Part shown: piece after piece, positions 55,808 through 63,674 of the stretch
Position numbering within the stretch: position 1 is the stretch's first letter
Layout: each line of letters starts with the position of its first letter
Source of the DNA: Labrenzia sp. VG12
GTDB taxonomy: Bacteria; Pseudomonadota; Alphaproteobacteria; Rhizobiales; Stappiaceae
Direction: 5' to 3'
Assembly (NCBI RefSeq): GCF_002237595.1
Contig: NZ_CP022529.1
Coordinates: forward strand, 4,804,001-4,868,000
DNA length: 64,000 nucleotides
Notes under the pieces: generated by a model
The model's input: only the letters and a program-made list of their open reading frames with translations
Databases searched by the model: none
What the model was told of the DNA's origin: nothing
Position numbers and translations under genes: made by a program

Positions 55808-56371
55808 TCAGCCGCCCCGGAAACCGGAGCTCGACCTTGCGCCGAAACCGCCGCGTGAGGCAACGGAGGTCCGGGTCTGCACCTTGGCGGGTTTGGGCGT
55901 GGTCTTGACCGCATCATTGTAGGTGCGCCAGCTGGTGCCGCCGTAATTTCCGACAAAGTAGCCGTGGGACGTGTAGTAGCGACGGCTGCCGCGCTCCGAA
56001 TAGACCGGGCGGACGTTGTCGCGCAGAAGCTGGCTGGTCACGCCGCCGGCAAGGGCACCGGTCAGGAAATAGCCGACAGGTGTCGGCGTGTAATACGAGC
56101 CCTCATTCGACGTGTCGTAAAGGCAGACATTGTTGCCGTGCTGGTCGACACACAGATTGACGGTGTTGTAGCGCGGTCCGGTTTTCTCATGGATGTCCTT
56201 GCCGACGGCGAGCGCCTCGGCGCAGACCACGTCGGGCACGAAGTTGCCGGCAACGCACTCGGCTTCCGTGCGGTAGACCTGGCCCTCCAGGTCCGGTTCC
56301 TGGGAACAGCCGGCCAGGGACACCGATGTCGTTGCCATGACCACCAGCTTGATCGATTTGGAGCGTTTCAT
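55808..56371 (-). CDS. DUF1190 lipoprotein (YgiB/YjfM-like)
   Basis: This 187-residue protein has the lipobox TSVSLAGC and a mature domain with YRTEAECVAGNFVPDVVC, then NNVCLYDTSNEG. A Gly/Ser-rich C-terminus (RGGFGARSSSGFRGG) matches the family. It is the last of the minus-strand genes of the PspA-like module and corresponds to E. coli YjfM. Function is unknown. Confidence 0.85.
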   Translation of the reverse strand: MKRSKSIKLVVMATTSVSLAGCSQEPDLEGQVYRTEAECVAGNFVPDVVCAEALAVGKDIHEKTGPRYNTVNLCVDQHGNNVCLYDTSNEGSYYTPTPVGYFLTGALAGGVTSQLLRDNVRPVYSERGSRRYYTSHGYFVGNYGGTSWRTYNDAVKTTPKPAKVQTRTSVASRGGFGARSSSGFRGG

Positions 56372-56433
56372 GAAATTTCTCCCGACCTCTCAAAGGTCTG
56401 ATCTAAATCGCGGTTCTTCGAGCGAGTGGTCCG

Positions 56434-56844
56434 TCAATAGGTGATGCAGGCGGCGTTGAGCAGACCGACCGTCACGGAGATGGTCGCAAGCTTGGTGCTG
56501 ATCGCCATCTCGCCGCTTTCGATCCGGCTGGTGATCTTGGGATAGAAGCGGCGGAAGATCTGGTAGACGATCAGCTGCGCGATGCAGGCAATGATGCCCC
56601 AGACGATGAAGTCGACGATGCTGAGCGAGTTGGCCGCCGCGCTGGCCAGCGGCAGGGAGAAGCCGAGAAAGGCGCCGCTGAGCACAAGAGAGGCGGCGAC
56701 ATTGTTTTCCTTGATCAGGGCCATTTCGTCATGAGGCGTCATGATCATGTAGATCTTAATGAAGATCAGCAGCATGGCGATGGCCGCTGCAAAATAGAGC
56801 GCGAAGGGAATGATGCCTGAAAGGGATGCCAGCAGAACGTCCAT
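56434..56844 (-). CDS. DUF350 membrane protein (YjfL-like)
   Basis: This 136-residue protein has four membrane helices (LSGIIPFALYFAAAIAMLL, AASLVLSGAFLGFSLPLAS, IVDFIVWGIIACIAQLIVY, and a C-terminal one). The central LVLSGAFLGFSLPLA is the DUF350 repeat feature. It is 21 bp after the YjfK-like gene in the same operon. Confidence 0.88.
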   Translation of the reverse strand: MDVLLASLSGIIPFALYFAAAIAMLLIFIKIYMIMTPHDEMALIKENNVAASLVLSGAFLGFSLPLASAAANSLSIVDFIVWGIIACIAQLIVYQIFRRFYPKITSRIESGEMAISTKLATISVTVGLLNAACITY

Positions 56845-56865
56845 GATTGTCTCCCCGGATGTGAA

Positions 56866-57513
56866 TTAGACTGAAAAATTGTGCCGTTCGAGCGGAAAGC
56901 CGACCATGAAGGCAATGCTTTTCTCTCCGCTGTCCGCTTCTTCCATGTTGACCAGCAGCATTTCGTCCCGCCCGTCCTTCAGCGTACGGGCAAACAGCAT
57001 GGCTGTCTGGAATATCTTGCGCCGGCCGCCGCCTTCGCGCGTGTCGCAGACTTCCTCCCAGTAGGTCATCGGGTCTTCCGGTGATGAGGAGGTGTCGAAC
57101 CAGGCGCGGTCGAAACGTTGCAGGCCGTCTTCGGTGGGCAGATTGTAGCTTGTTTGACGAATGGCCTCTTTCATCTGGTTCCATTCGCCTGTGCCGGACG
57201 GATATTGCACGTCGTAGAAATACCAGAGCATGATCTCGTCGACCCGCTCGTCCTCAACGCCGTCCCCGCCCTGGAACTGGACCAGGAAGCGGTCGTCATC
57301 CGGATAGAAGCGGTGCATGTGCGACTGTTCACCGAGATCGCAGTGGCCCTGGGCCGTGATCATCAAGGTGCTGTCTGGATGTTCGATCAGGCTGTCTGCC
57401 GGCAGAAGCTTCAAGGCGATCTTGTCGAAGGTGATGCCCCGTCCGATGGTCAGACCGAGAACCTCGGGCGGCAACCAGCCCTTCGGTTTCTTGTTAAACA
57501 GTGACCCGAACAT
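56866..57513 (-). CDS. DUF2491 protein (YjfK-like)
   Basis: This 215-residue soluble protein starts MFGSLFNKKPKGWLPPEVLG, a start typical of YjfK, with DDDRFLVQFQGG and DEIMLWYFYDVQYP further on. Function is unknown. It overlaps the channel gene by 20 bases and precedes the DUF350 gene. Confidence 0.85.
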   Translation of the reverse strand: MFGSLFNKKPKGWLPPEVLGLTIGRGITFDKIALKLLPADSLIEHPDSTLMITAQGHCDLGEQSHMHRFYPDDDRFLVQFQGGDGVEDERVDEIMLWYFYDVQYPSGTGEWNQMKEAIRQTSYNLPTEDGLQRFDRAWFDTSSSPEDPMTYWEEVCDTREGGGRRKIFQTAMLFARTLKDGRDEMLLVNMEEADSGEKSIAFMVGFPLERHNFSV

Positions 57514-58564
57514 CGCCGCCCTCCAGTCCGTTTGTGATCTGGTTCGCGCTCAGGCGCTTGCTGGCAAGATAGTAGATCGAACCACCGGATTTCAGCGCCT
57601 TGGGGAAGGGGCGGAACAGGAAGTCGTCATTGTCCGGCTGGGAAACGGCAATCAGCGTGCCGTCCGCACCGGAAAGGGATTTTTCCAGAGCAGACGTGTC
57701 GGTGGTGCTGTCGGCCTCGACAATGGCCGAATAGACGGTGGCGCCGAGACCAGCCGTCGACAGGGCCATCAGGATCTGGCCGGCGCCGGGGTCCTGTGCA
57801 GCGCGGACCAGAGACTCGCAGGCATTGGACACAACCGGTTCGATGCCGGCCAGCTTGCCGGCGCGCCGGGCGGTGTCACGGTCTTCGAAATAGGCAGCGA
57901 TGTGAACGTCTTCGTTGAGCTCGCGAATGGCAAGGCAGGTGTTGAAGGTCTCTGCGTCCGTCGCGGCATAGACCAGGACCTTCTGGGCGCCGGGTATGGC
58001 CGCGCGGCGCAGCGATTGCAGCGCGTCGAGCCGTTCGGCACGGATCAGCCGCACCCCTTCTGGCACTTCGACATTCTTGGAAGAGGCCAGGAGAATGATC
58101 TTGTCGTCGCCATCCTGGCCGGCAATCAGGTTTTCGACCATCAAGGGTGTCTTGTCGCGGTGATAGCCAACGATGACTGTGGCGTTCTGGACGCGTTCGT
58201 AATTGCCGTTGCCGTCCGCCATACGTCTTACTCCTTCCACAAGCACACCTGTCAGCCGGCCCAGAACCGCGGAGAAAATCAGCAGGGCTCCGGGAAAGAA
58301 CCAGAAGGCGGCAACCATGCGCCCGGCTTCCGTTTCCGGCGACAGGTCACCATACCCGACCGTCGAAGCGGTTGTTGCCGCAAAATAGATGAAGGTCAGC
58401 GGGTTGTCGGTCAGCCCGCCTTCTCCGGCCAGCCAGAACAGCAGCCACGAGATGAACAGATAGGCACAGATCAGTGACAGCAGCAGCCAGAGCTTGAGCT
58501 CGATCACATGCTGGTAAAGCCTGGAAATGACGAGTTGTAAAATGGGCACAGCTGAATCTGCCAC
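57494..58564 (-). CDS. Potassium channel with RCK/TrkA-N domain
   Basis: This 356-residue protein has two membrane helices (LLLSLICAYLFISWLLFWL and MVAAFWFFPGALLIFSAVL) around a pore loop with the K+ filter TASTVGYGDLSP. An RCK-like domain follows (ATVIVGYHRDKTPLMVENL, IHIAAYFEDRDTARR). The nucleotide loop VGYHRDKT lacks the usual GxGxxG, so the ligand may differ. It would conduct K+ across the inner membrane. It leads the minus-strand half of the PspA-like module. Confidence 0.9.
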   Translation of the reverse strand: MADSAVPILQLVISRLYQHVIELKLWLLLSLICAYLFISWLLFWLAGEGGLTDNPLTFIYFAATTASTVGYGDLSPETEAGRMVAAFWFFPGALLIFSAVLGRLTGVLVEGVRRMADGNGNYERVQNATVIVGYHRDKTPLMVENLIAGQDGDDKIILLASSKNVEVPEGVRLIRAERLDALQSLRRAAIPGAQKVLVYAATDAETFNTCLAIRELNEDVHIAAYFEDRDTARRAGKLAGIEPVVSNACESLVRAAQDPGAGQILMALSTAGLGATVYSAIVEADSTTDTSALEKSLSGADGTLIAVSQPDNDDFLFRPFPKALKSGGSIYYLASKRLSANQITNGLEGGDVRVTV

Positions 58565-58706
58565 GGTTTGAATCGCGACGTACTGTGACCAGCCCCAGCC
58601 GCCTTGTCAAATCGGCTGGCGTCCTGAAAAATCGCTTGAAACACTCTGGTTTGACTTCTACTTGTTCGGTGCCGGGAAGGACCCCGGCCGCAACGGGAGG
58701 CCCGGA

Positions 58707-59147
58707 ATGAACGCACCGCAAACCGCCTGGACTCTTCAGGATCTGAAGTCCGCCCTGGAACAGTCCGCAAGCTTTTCCGACGGCGAGATCACCTGCACCG
58801 TCAGCCCGGACCAGCCCGACGTTCTGGAAGTGCAGTTGCACTCTGCCGGCGAGATCACCCTCTACATGAATGTCGGTGAGACCCAGATCCTCACCTCCAC
58901 GGTTCTGTGGCCGCGCGACGCCCAGGACGATCCGGCGGCCTTTGAAGCGATGATGCTGCGCAACCACAAGAAGCTGCTGCCGCTCTGCGCGCTGTCCATC
59001 GATGATGTTGATGGGCGGGAGTATTACGAGCTGTTTGGCGCCATGTCCGTGCGCTCGACGCTCGATTCCGTCGAGACCGAGCTGCGCACCATCGCCAACA
59101 GCGCGCTGGAACTGGCTGCCGATGTCGGCCCGAAAGCCGCCGCCTGA
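58707..59147 (+). CDS. DUF2170 protein (YjfI-like)
   Basis: The ATG at 58707 follows GGGAGG. About 146 residues starting MNAPQTAWTLQDLKSALEQ, with EITLYMNVGETQILTSTVLW and ALSIDDVDGREYYELFGAMS, the YjfI pattern. It is a small cytoplasmic protein of unknown role, 32 bp before the PspA gene. Confidence 0.85.
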   Translation: MNAPQTAWTLQDLKSALEQSASFSDGEITCTVSPDQPDVLEVQLHSAGEITLYMNVGETQILTSTVLWPRDAQDDPAAFEAMMLRNHKKLLPLCALSIDDVDGREYYELFGAMSVRSTLDSVETELRTIANSALELAADVGPKAAA

Positions 59148-59179
59148 ACCCGCCGTAGATTAAGCAAGGACATCTGACC

Positions 59180-59851
59180 ATGAGTGTTTGGGGCAAATTG
59201 ATCACGGCGTTCAAGGGCCATGCCCACGATGCCGCCGAATCCATCCAGGACGCCAACCTGATGACGATCCTGGAGCAGGAAGTGCGCGAGGCCAAGCAGG
59301 CCATCGCCAACGCCAAGGACGAAAAGGCGCGCATGTCGGCGAACCGGCGCCTGAAGGAGCGCTCCGTCGAGGAGCTGATGACCGAGATCGAGCGGCGCAC
59401 CGAAGCGGCCCGCACGGCCAAGGCCAATGGAGACGAACCGCTGGCCGTCGAGATCATCGAGAGCATCCTGAAATTGCGGGATAAGGCCGAAGCCGACCAG
59501 GCCCTGTTCGATCAGTACAAGACCACCGAAGAGCGCATGGATGCCACCATCCGCCAGTCTCAGAACAAGATCGAGACCCTGCAGCGCAAGATGGAAAGCG
59601 CAAAGGCCAACGAGGCGCTGATCAAGGCGCAAAAGGCCGCCTCCACCAACACGACCGCCTCCGACGGCCGGCTTGCCAGCGCCGTTGACAGCCTGGCCCG
59701 CCTGGAACAGCGTCAGGCCGAACAGCAGGCGATGCTGGAAGCCGCCGAAGAAGACGCCCGCCTGGAAAGCGGTGCGGATCTGGAAGCCAAGATCAAGGCC
59801 CTGGAAAACCCGGGCCGCAACGACGTCCAGGCCCTGCTGGCGAAGCTGTAA
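59180..59851 (+). CDS. PspA/IM30 family protein (YjfJ-like)
   Basis: This 223-residue coiled-coil protein starts MSVWGKLITAFKGHAHDAAE and continues LEQEVREAKQAIANAKDEKA, the PspA/IM30 layout with an amphipathic N-terminal helix and long helices (to about residue 170). Such proteins bind and stabilise stressed membranes as ESCRT-III-like polymers. It lies between the DUF2170 and ATP-grasp genes as in E. coli yjfIJ. Confidence 0.92.
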   Translation: MSVWGKLITAFKGHAHDAAESIQDANLMTILEQEVREAKQAIANAKDEKARMSANRRLKERSVEELMTEIERRTEAARTAKANGDEPLAVEIIESILKLRDKAEADQALFDQYKTTEERMDATIRQSQNKIETLQRKMESAKANEALIKAQKAASTNTTASDGRLASAVDSLARLEQRQAEQQAMLEAAEEDARLESGADLEAKIKALENPGRNDVQALLAKL

Positions 59852-60281
59852 CAAATTGCGGGCTGTGGTGTGTTGCGGCAAGTTTTCTGTGCTGCGTTGA
59901 CAGAGCCTGGCAATGTGCCGTCCGCCTGGTGTTTTGAGCGCGTAAACTTCAGGTGCCGCGCCACACCTTCCTGTGTCACCCCGGGCGAACGAAGTGAGAC
60001 CCGGGGCCCACTCGTTCGCAGAGCCGAAAGATGAAGCACTGCGCGGCCAGGAAAGACACACATCAACCAGCAGCAATGCGAGTAGGTCCCGGCTCGCGCT
60101 GCGCTTGGCCGGGATGACACCTTTGTCCTGTTGCAGGCAAAGAGGCGCGGTGAGAGACGCAACGACAATTGGCCCTTTTTCCTGGGGCAAGGCCTGAAGG
60201 CTCATTGAACTCTTGGAGAGGCGGCGCGCCCGTGATCGTGACCCGGCGTTCTGAATTTTTGTTTTGACCAAGGCCAAATAG
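59852..60281. other. Intergenic region holding repeat element B
   Basis: 430 bp between the PspA and ATP-grasp genes. It contains an inverted repeat (59973-60120) and no supported gene. The repeat may split the two genes into separate transcripts. Confidence 0.6.
59973..60120. repeat. Dispersed-type inverted repeat element B
   Basis: The left arm (59973-60010, starting GTGTCACCCCGGG) and right arm (60083-60120, ending CCGGGATGACAC) are imperfect inverted copies of about 38 bp. The centre of about 70 bp is non-coding. It is of the same general type as element A (728-916), but with a different sequence. Confidence 0.7.
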
Positions 60282-61448
60282 ATGAAGCGGATCGACATTC
60301 CCGAACGGCCGGGCTGGAAGGAACAGGCGGAGGAGCTTGGGTTCGGTTTTCACACCATGTATGGCGCGCCCTACTGGGACGAGAGCCGGGCCTATCAGTT
60401 CTCCTTACGGGAAATCGAGGACGACATCGAGGACCCAAGCCAGGCGCTCTACGGCATGTGCCTCGATCTTGTCGACCGGGTGGTGCATGACGACGCACTG
60501 CTTCAGAAATTCGCGATCCCGAAGGACTATCGCGACTGGATCCGGAAATCCTGGACCAGCCAGGATCCTTCACTCTACGGACGGTTCGATTTTTTCTATG
60601 ACGGCAGCGGCCCGGCGAAGCTTCTGGAATTCAATGCCGACACGCCGACGGCGCTCTATGAAACCGGCTTTTTCCAATGGGTCTGGCTGGAGCAGCAGAT
60701 GGCTGCCGGTGTGCTGCCGGAAAATGCCGACCAGTTCAACTCCGTGCAGGACCGGCTGATCGAACGGTTCGCAGCCATGTTCGGCCCCGGCTACCACATT
60801 CATTTTGCGTCCTCGAAAGATCACGATGAGGACCGGGCGACGGTGCGCTATCTGGAAGACTGCGCCAAACAGGCCGGGCTTATCCCGCATTTTGTTGCCG
60901 TGGAAGAGATCGGCGTCGACGAGGACGGCCGGTTTGCGGACACGGACAGCTTTGTTATCGACGCACTGTTCAAGCTTTATCCCTACGAGGACATGTTCCG
61001 CGAGGACTACGGGCCCTACCTGCCGGGTGCGCCGATCCAGCTGCTCGAACCGCCGTGGAAGGCGATCCTTTCCAACAAGGCGATCCTGCCGCTGCTTTGG
61101 GAAATGTTCCCGGACCATCCAAATCTTTTGCCGGCGTATTTTGACGGCGAAGCGCCGGAGAGTTTCCTGTCATTGCCTCATGTGAAGAAGCCGCTCTTCA
61201 GCCGGGAAGGTGCCAATATCACCGTGCGCGGGCTCCGTGACGAGGAGACTACCACGCCGGGCGATTATGGCGCCGAAGGGCATATCCTGCAGGGCTATGC
61301 TAAACCGCCGAAATTCGGCGACGACTATGTCATGATCGGCTCCTGGATCATCGGCGGCCAGGCGTCGGGCATCTGCCTGCGCGAGGACAAGGCCCCGGTC
61401 ACCCAGGACCTGTCGCGGTTCGTGCCGCACGTGATATTGGAAGACTGA
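60282..61448 (+). CDS. Glutathionylspermidine synthase-family ATP-grasp protein (YgiC/YjfC-like)
   Basis: This 388-residue protein starts MKRIDIPERPGWKEQAEELG. It has LLEFNADTPTALYETGFFQW, ILSNKAILPLLWEMFPDHPN and a C-terminal GSWIIGGQASGICLRED, the ATP-grasp pattern of YgiC/YjfC. Relatives of the E. coli bifunctional Gsp lack the amidase half, as here. It may ligate a peptide-like or polyamine partner; the substrate is unknown. It closes the plus-strand half of the PspA-like module. Confidence 0.9.
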   Translation: MKRIDIPERPGWKEQAEELGFGFHTMYGAPYWDESRAYQFSLREIEDDIEDPSQALYGMCLDLVDRVVHDDALLQKFAIPKDYRDWIRKSWTSQDPSLYGRFDFFYDGSGPAKLLEFNADTPTALYETGFFQWVWLEQQMAAGVLPENADQFNSVQDRLIERFAAMFGPGYHIHFASSKDHDEDRATVRYLEDCAKQAGLIPHFVAVEEIGVDEDGRFADTDSFVIDALFKLYPYEDMFREDYGPYLPGAPIQLLEPPWKAILSNKAILPLLWEMFPDHPNLLPAYFDGEAPESFLSLPHVKKPLFSREGANITVRGLRDEETTTPGDYGAEGHILQGYAKPPKFGDDYVMIGSWIIGGQASGICLREDKAPVTQDLSRFVPHVILED

Positions 61449-61471
61449 CTTGGTGAGGTCTGTTCAAGACC

Positions 61472-62599
61472 TCAAGGGTCCATCACCAGCTCAAACTCCG
61501 AAAATCCGAAATCCTGTCCATTGATCCGGAGGCTGACCGCCTGCGTGCCGCCGTAATAGACCCGGGTCGTGATCGGCCGGATCGCATGCTCGCGGGCGAG
61601 CGATACCGTCTCGCCCGGCTCAAGGGTCAGCTTCGTCCATTTGAAAACCTTCGGCGCGAGCGTGCCGTTGGCCTTCTTGAAATGCACCAGATAGTCGAGG
61701 ACCAGATCCTGGGGTTTCCGAGCCGTTGAGGACAGCTTGATGGCGAAGCCGAGCGCGGAGCCGTAGTCGACTTTGTCAGTCGTGATCGCCGGACCATCCA
61801 CCTGGATCTCCGGCGGGTTCAGGCCAAAGGCGGACAGCGTTGCAGCATGCCCCTGCTTGATCAGCGAGCGGCAGGCATGGCGGACGAGCTTTTCGCGGTT
61901 CTTGTCGGCGCCTTTCAGCCAGCGCGCGGCGATCTCGGCCACCAGGTCCGGATGGTCCTTGGCAATATCATTGAGGTGATTGGCAACCGAGCGGCGGACA
62001 TACTCTTCCGGGTCGTCCTTCAGCGCTTCGAGCAAGGGCAGGGTCGGCGAGGGATCCGCAACGAGTTGCTTCAGGCGAAGACCCCAGGGCAGGCGCGGGC
62101 GTGTGCCTTCCGAAACCAGCCGGCGCACATGCACGCTGTCGTCCCTGACCCAGGGCGCCATGATCGTCAGAGCCTTGTCCTGATCCTTGTCCAGAAAGGG
62201 ACGCACATCGAATTCGGCCGTTGCCCGTTTGGTCATTTCCTTCAGGAGCGCAAAGGACGCTTCAAAATTCTCCAGACCGCTGTCGGACACCACCATGCCG
62301 AGGGGCATCATGCCCCAGCCGCGCATGCCATGCTCGTCGCTGCCCCGGTCAAAGGCGACTTCCGTCATCGGGTGCAGAATGGCTTCCAGAACGGTGTATC
62401 GCTCGTAAAGATCATCCGGCAGGTGCCGGTCCAGAACATCGGCGATGTGCCTGGCCCGTTCCTTCAGCTCAAGTTCTTCGAGCCGAGCCAGGATGTCGGC
62501 CTCAAAACCTGCCTTGTCAAAACCGTTCAGCTGCTTGTCGAGGTGTCCGGCGAGGCAACGCACCAGATCGGGTGAGATATTGTTCTTGAACGGTTCCAA
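61472..62599 (-). CDS. DNA alkylation repair protein (AlkC-like)
   Basis: This 375-residue protein is built of HEAT-like helical repeats: LKEMTKRATAEFDVRPFL, VHVRRLVSEGTRPRLPWG and PEEYVRRSVANHLNDIAKDH. The C-terminal Ig-like domain (VDYGSALGFAIKLSSTARKP to INGQDFGFSEFELV) marks AlkC glycosylases, which excise 3-methyladenine-type lesions. It is convergent with the ATP-grasp gene. Confidence 0.88.
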   Translation of the reverse strand: MEPFKNNISPDLVRCLAGHLDKQLNGFDKAGFEADILARLEELELKERARHIADVLDRHLPDDLYERYTVLEAILHPMTEVAFDRGSDEHGMRGWGMMPLGMVVSDSGLENFEASFALLKEMTKRATAEFDVRPFLDKDQDKALTIMAPWVRDDSVHVRRLVSEGTRPRLPWGLRLKQLVADPSPTLPLLEALKDDPEEYVRRSVANHLNDIAKDHPDLVAEIAARWLKGADKNREKLVRHACRSLIKQGHAATLSAFGLNPPEIQVDGPAITTDKVDYGSALGFAIKLSSTARKPQDLVLDYLVHFKKANGTLAPKVFKWTKLTLEPGETVSLAREHAIRPITTRVYYGGTQAVSLRINGQDFGFSEFELVMDP

Positions 62600-62734
62600 C
62601 TGATGCTCCCTTGTTGTGTGGATTACTCATGTGCCAGAGCAATGTCTTTCGTGCCAGAGCCTTGCCGGCAAGTTCCTGACAAGCACCGTCAGGAGAGGTT
62701 CCGAGAGGAAAGGCAAACACTCTCCATCTTCGTC

Positions 62735-62757
62735 ATGCCATGGCTAGACCATGGCAT
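62735..62757. repeat. Short palindrome
   Basis: ATGCCATGG-CTAGA-CCATGGCAT has perfect 9-bp arms. It resembles REP-type intergenic palindromes of alphaproteobacteria. Confidence 0.6.
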
Positions 62758-62828
62758 CCATGCCGTTTCTTCTCGGCATGTTGAGGCCGTGCTTGTGGCA
62801 ACGCAACAGCATGGATTGCAGGGTCTAG

Positions 62829-63146
62829 CCCACTGCTGTCCGGTTAAGCAGTGCTCGCGGTCCATACTCAGGCCTCACAGCTTGTTCCAGTCTCCCCCCT
62901 TGCGGGGGAGATGTCTCCGCCAGGAGACAGAGGGGGGTATCAACCTATCGAAATCATTCGGCATTTCTGAATTGGCGGCGACCGTTTCACCCCCCTCTGT
63001 CCGGTTCCCGGACATCTCCCCCGCAAGGGGGGAGACGGCAGCAAGCGGCAATTCTATTTCATGTCAAACAAGCCGTTCACCGCAGATAGACGAACCGATC
63101 CAGCATCTTGCGGAATGCCTCACCGTCTAAACCGGACAGCAGTGGG
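62829..63146. repeat. Nested inverted repeat element C
   Basis: Outer arms of 17 bp (62829-62845 CCCACTGCTGTCCGGTT; complement at 63130-63146) enclose inner arms of about 48 bp (62890-62938 and 62989-63036). The inner arms begin GTCTCCCCCCTTGCGGGGGA and its complement. The inner arms also contain smaller palindromes, so the whole can fold into a large branched structure. Confidence 0.7.
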
Positions 63147-63210
63147 TCTAGCCCTGCTATGTCGAACAGGAGGAGGGAGATCCTTCGCCGAAACTGTCGG
63201 TCCCCAGAAC

Positions 63211-63240
63211 AATAAAGCCACCCCGGGTGTCCGGGGTGGC
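63211..63240 (-). terminator. Rho-independent terminator
   Basis: On the minus strand GCCACCCCGG/CCGGGGTGGC with a 4-base loop runs into TTTATT, 44 bp after the small monooxygenase-like gene. Confidence 0.8.
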
Positions 63241-63283
63241 GGGGCGGAGCCGGCATTACCGGTCATCACAGACCTTGCGCCGG

Positions 63284-63604
63284 TCAGTTATAGGTCGCCA
63301 AGGACCGGTACATCGGCATCTCGGCGTCCATGTCCACGTCGCTCAGGTCCATCATGGAAAAGAACTCCATGCAGTCCGGCGATGTTCTTTCCGCTTCCAT
63401 GACCTTTTCCGCGTCATCGGCGCTACGGAACTGAACGATATCGAGATATTCGCCCTCCGCGGTGCGGACGAGTTCGCGCCGCAGCACGCCCTGCTGATGA
63501 CTGACGAAATTTTCCTGAAACCGGCTGGAAGCCGCAAGCAGGTCTGCTTCGGTCTTGCCGGGCGCGAGTTTGATCGGGGCGAGAACGGTGATTGGGTCCG
63601 ACAT
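63284..63604 (-). CDS. Small antibiotic biosynthesis monooxygenase-fold protein
   Basis: The start is set at MSDPITVLAPIKLAPGKTEA; about 106 residues. The ferredoxin-like dimeric alpha/beta-barrel pattern shows in FQENFVSHQQGVLRRELVR, YLDIVQFRSADDAEKVMEAE and the acidic MDLSDVDMDAEM. The reaction is unknown. It is divergent from a YafY-type regulator with a palindrome between them, so it is probably regulated by it. Confidence 0.75.
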   Translation of the reverse strand: MSDPITVLAPIKLAPGKTEADLLAASSRFQENFVSHQQGVLRRELVRTAEGEYLDIVQFRSADDAEKVMEAERTSPDCMEFFSMMDLSDVDMDAEMPMYRSLATYN

Positions 63605-63644
63605 GTGTGTCTCCTGAAGTTGTCGATGGCGGAACCATATGGAT

Positions 63645-63669
63645 AAATACGACATTTTATGTCTTATTT
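63645..63669. promoter_or_regulatory. 25-bp palindrome between the divergent genes
   Basis: The core GACAT-TTT-ATGTC is perfect and extends to 11-bp arms with one mismatch (AAATA at the left end, TATTT at the right). It lies 5 bp before the regulator ATG and 40 bp before the monooxygenase start. Confidence 0.7.
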
Positions 63670-63674
63670 GTTCC

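Larger units (their letters stand above)
62600..63283. other. Intergenic region dense in palindromic repeats
   Basis: 684 bp with at least three nested or adjacent inverted repeats and a terminator; no gene is supported. Confidence 0.6.
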
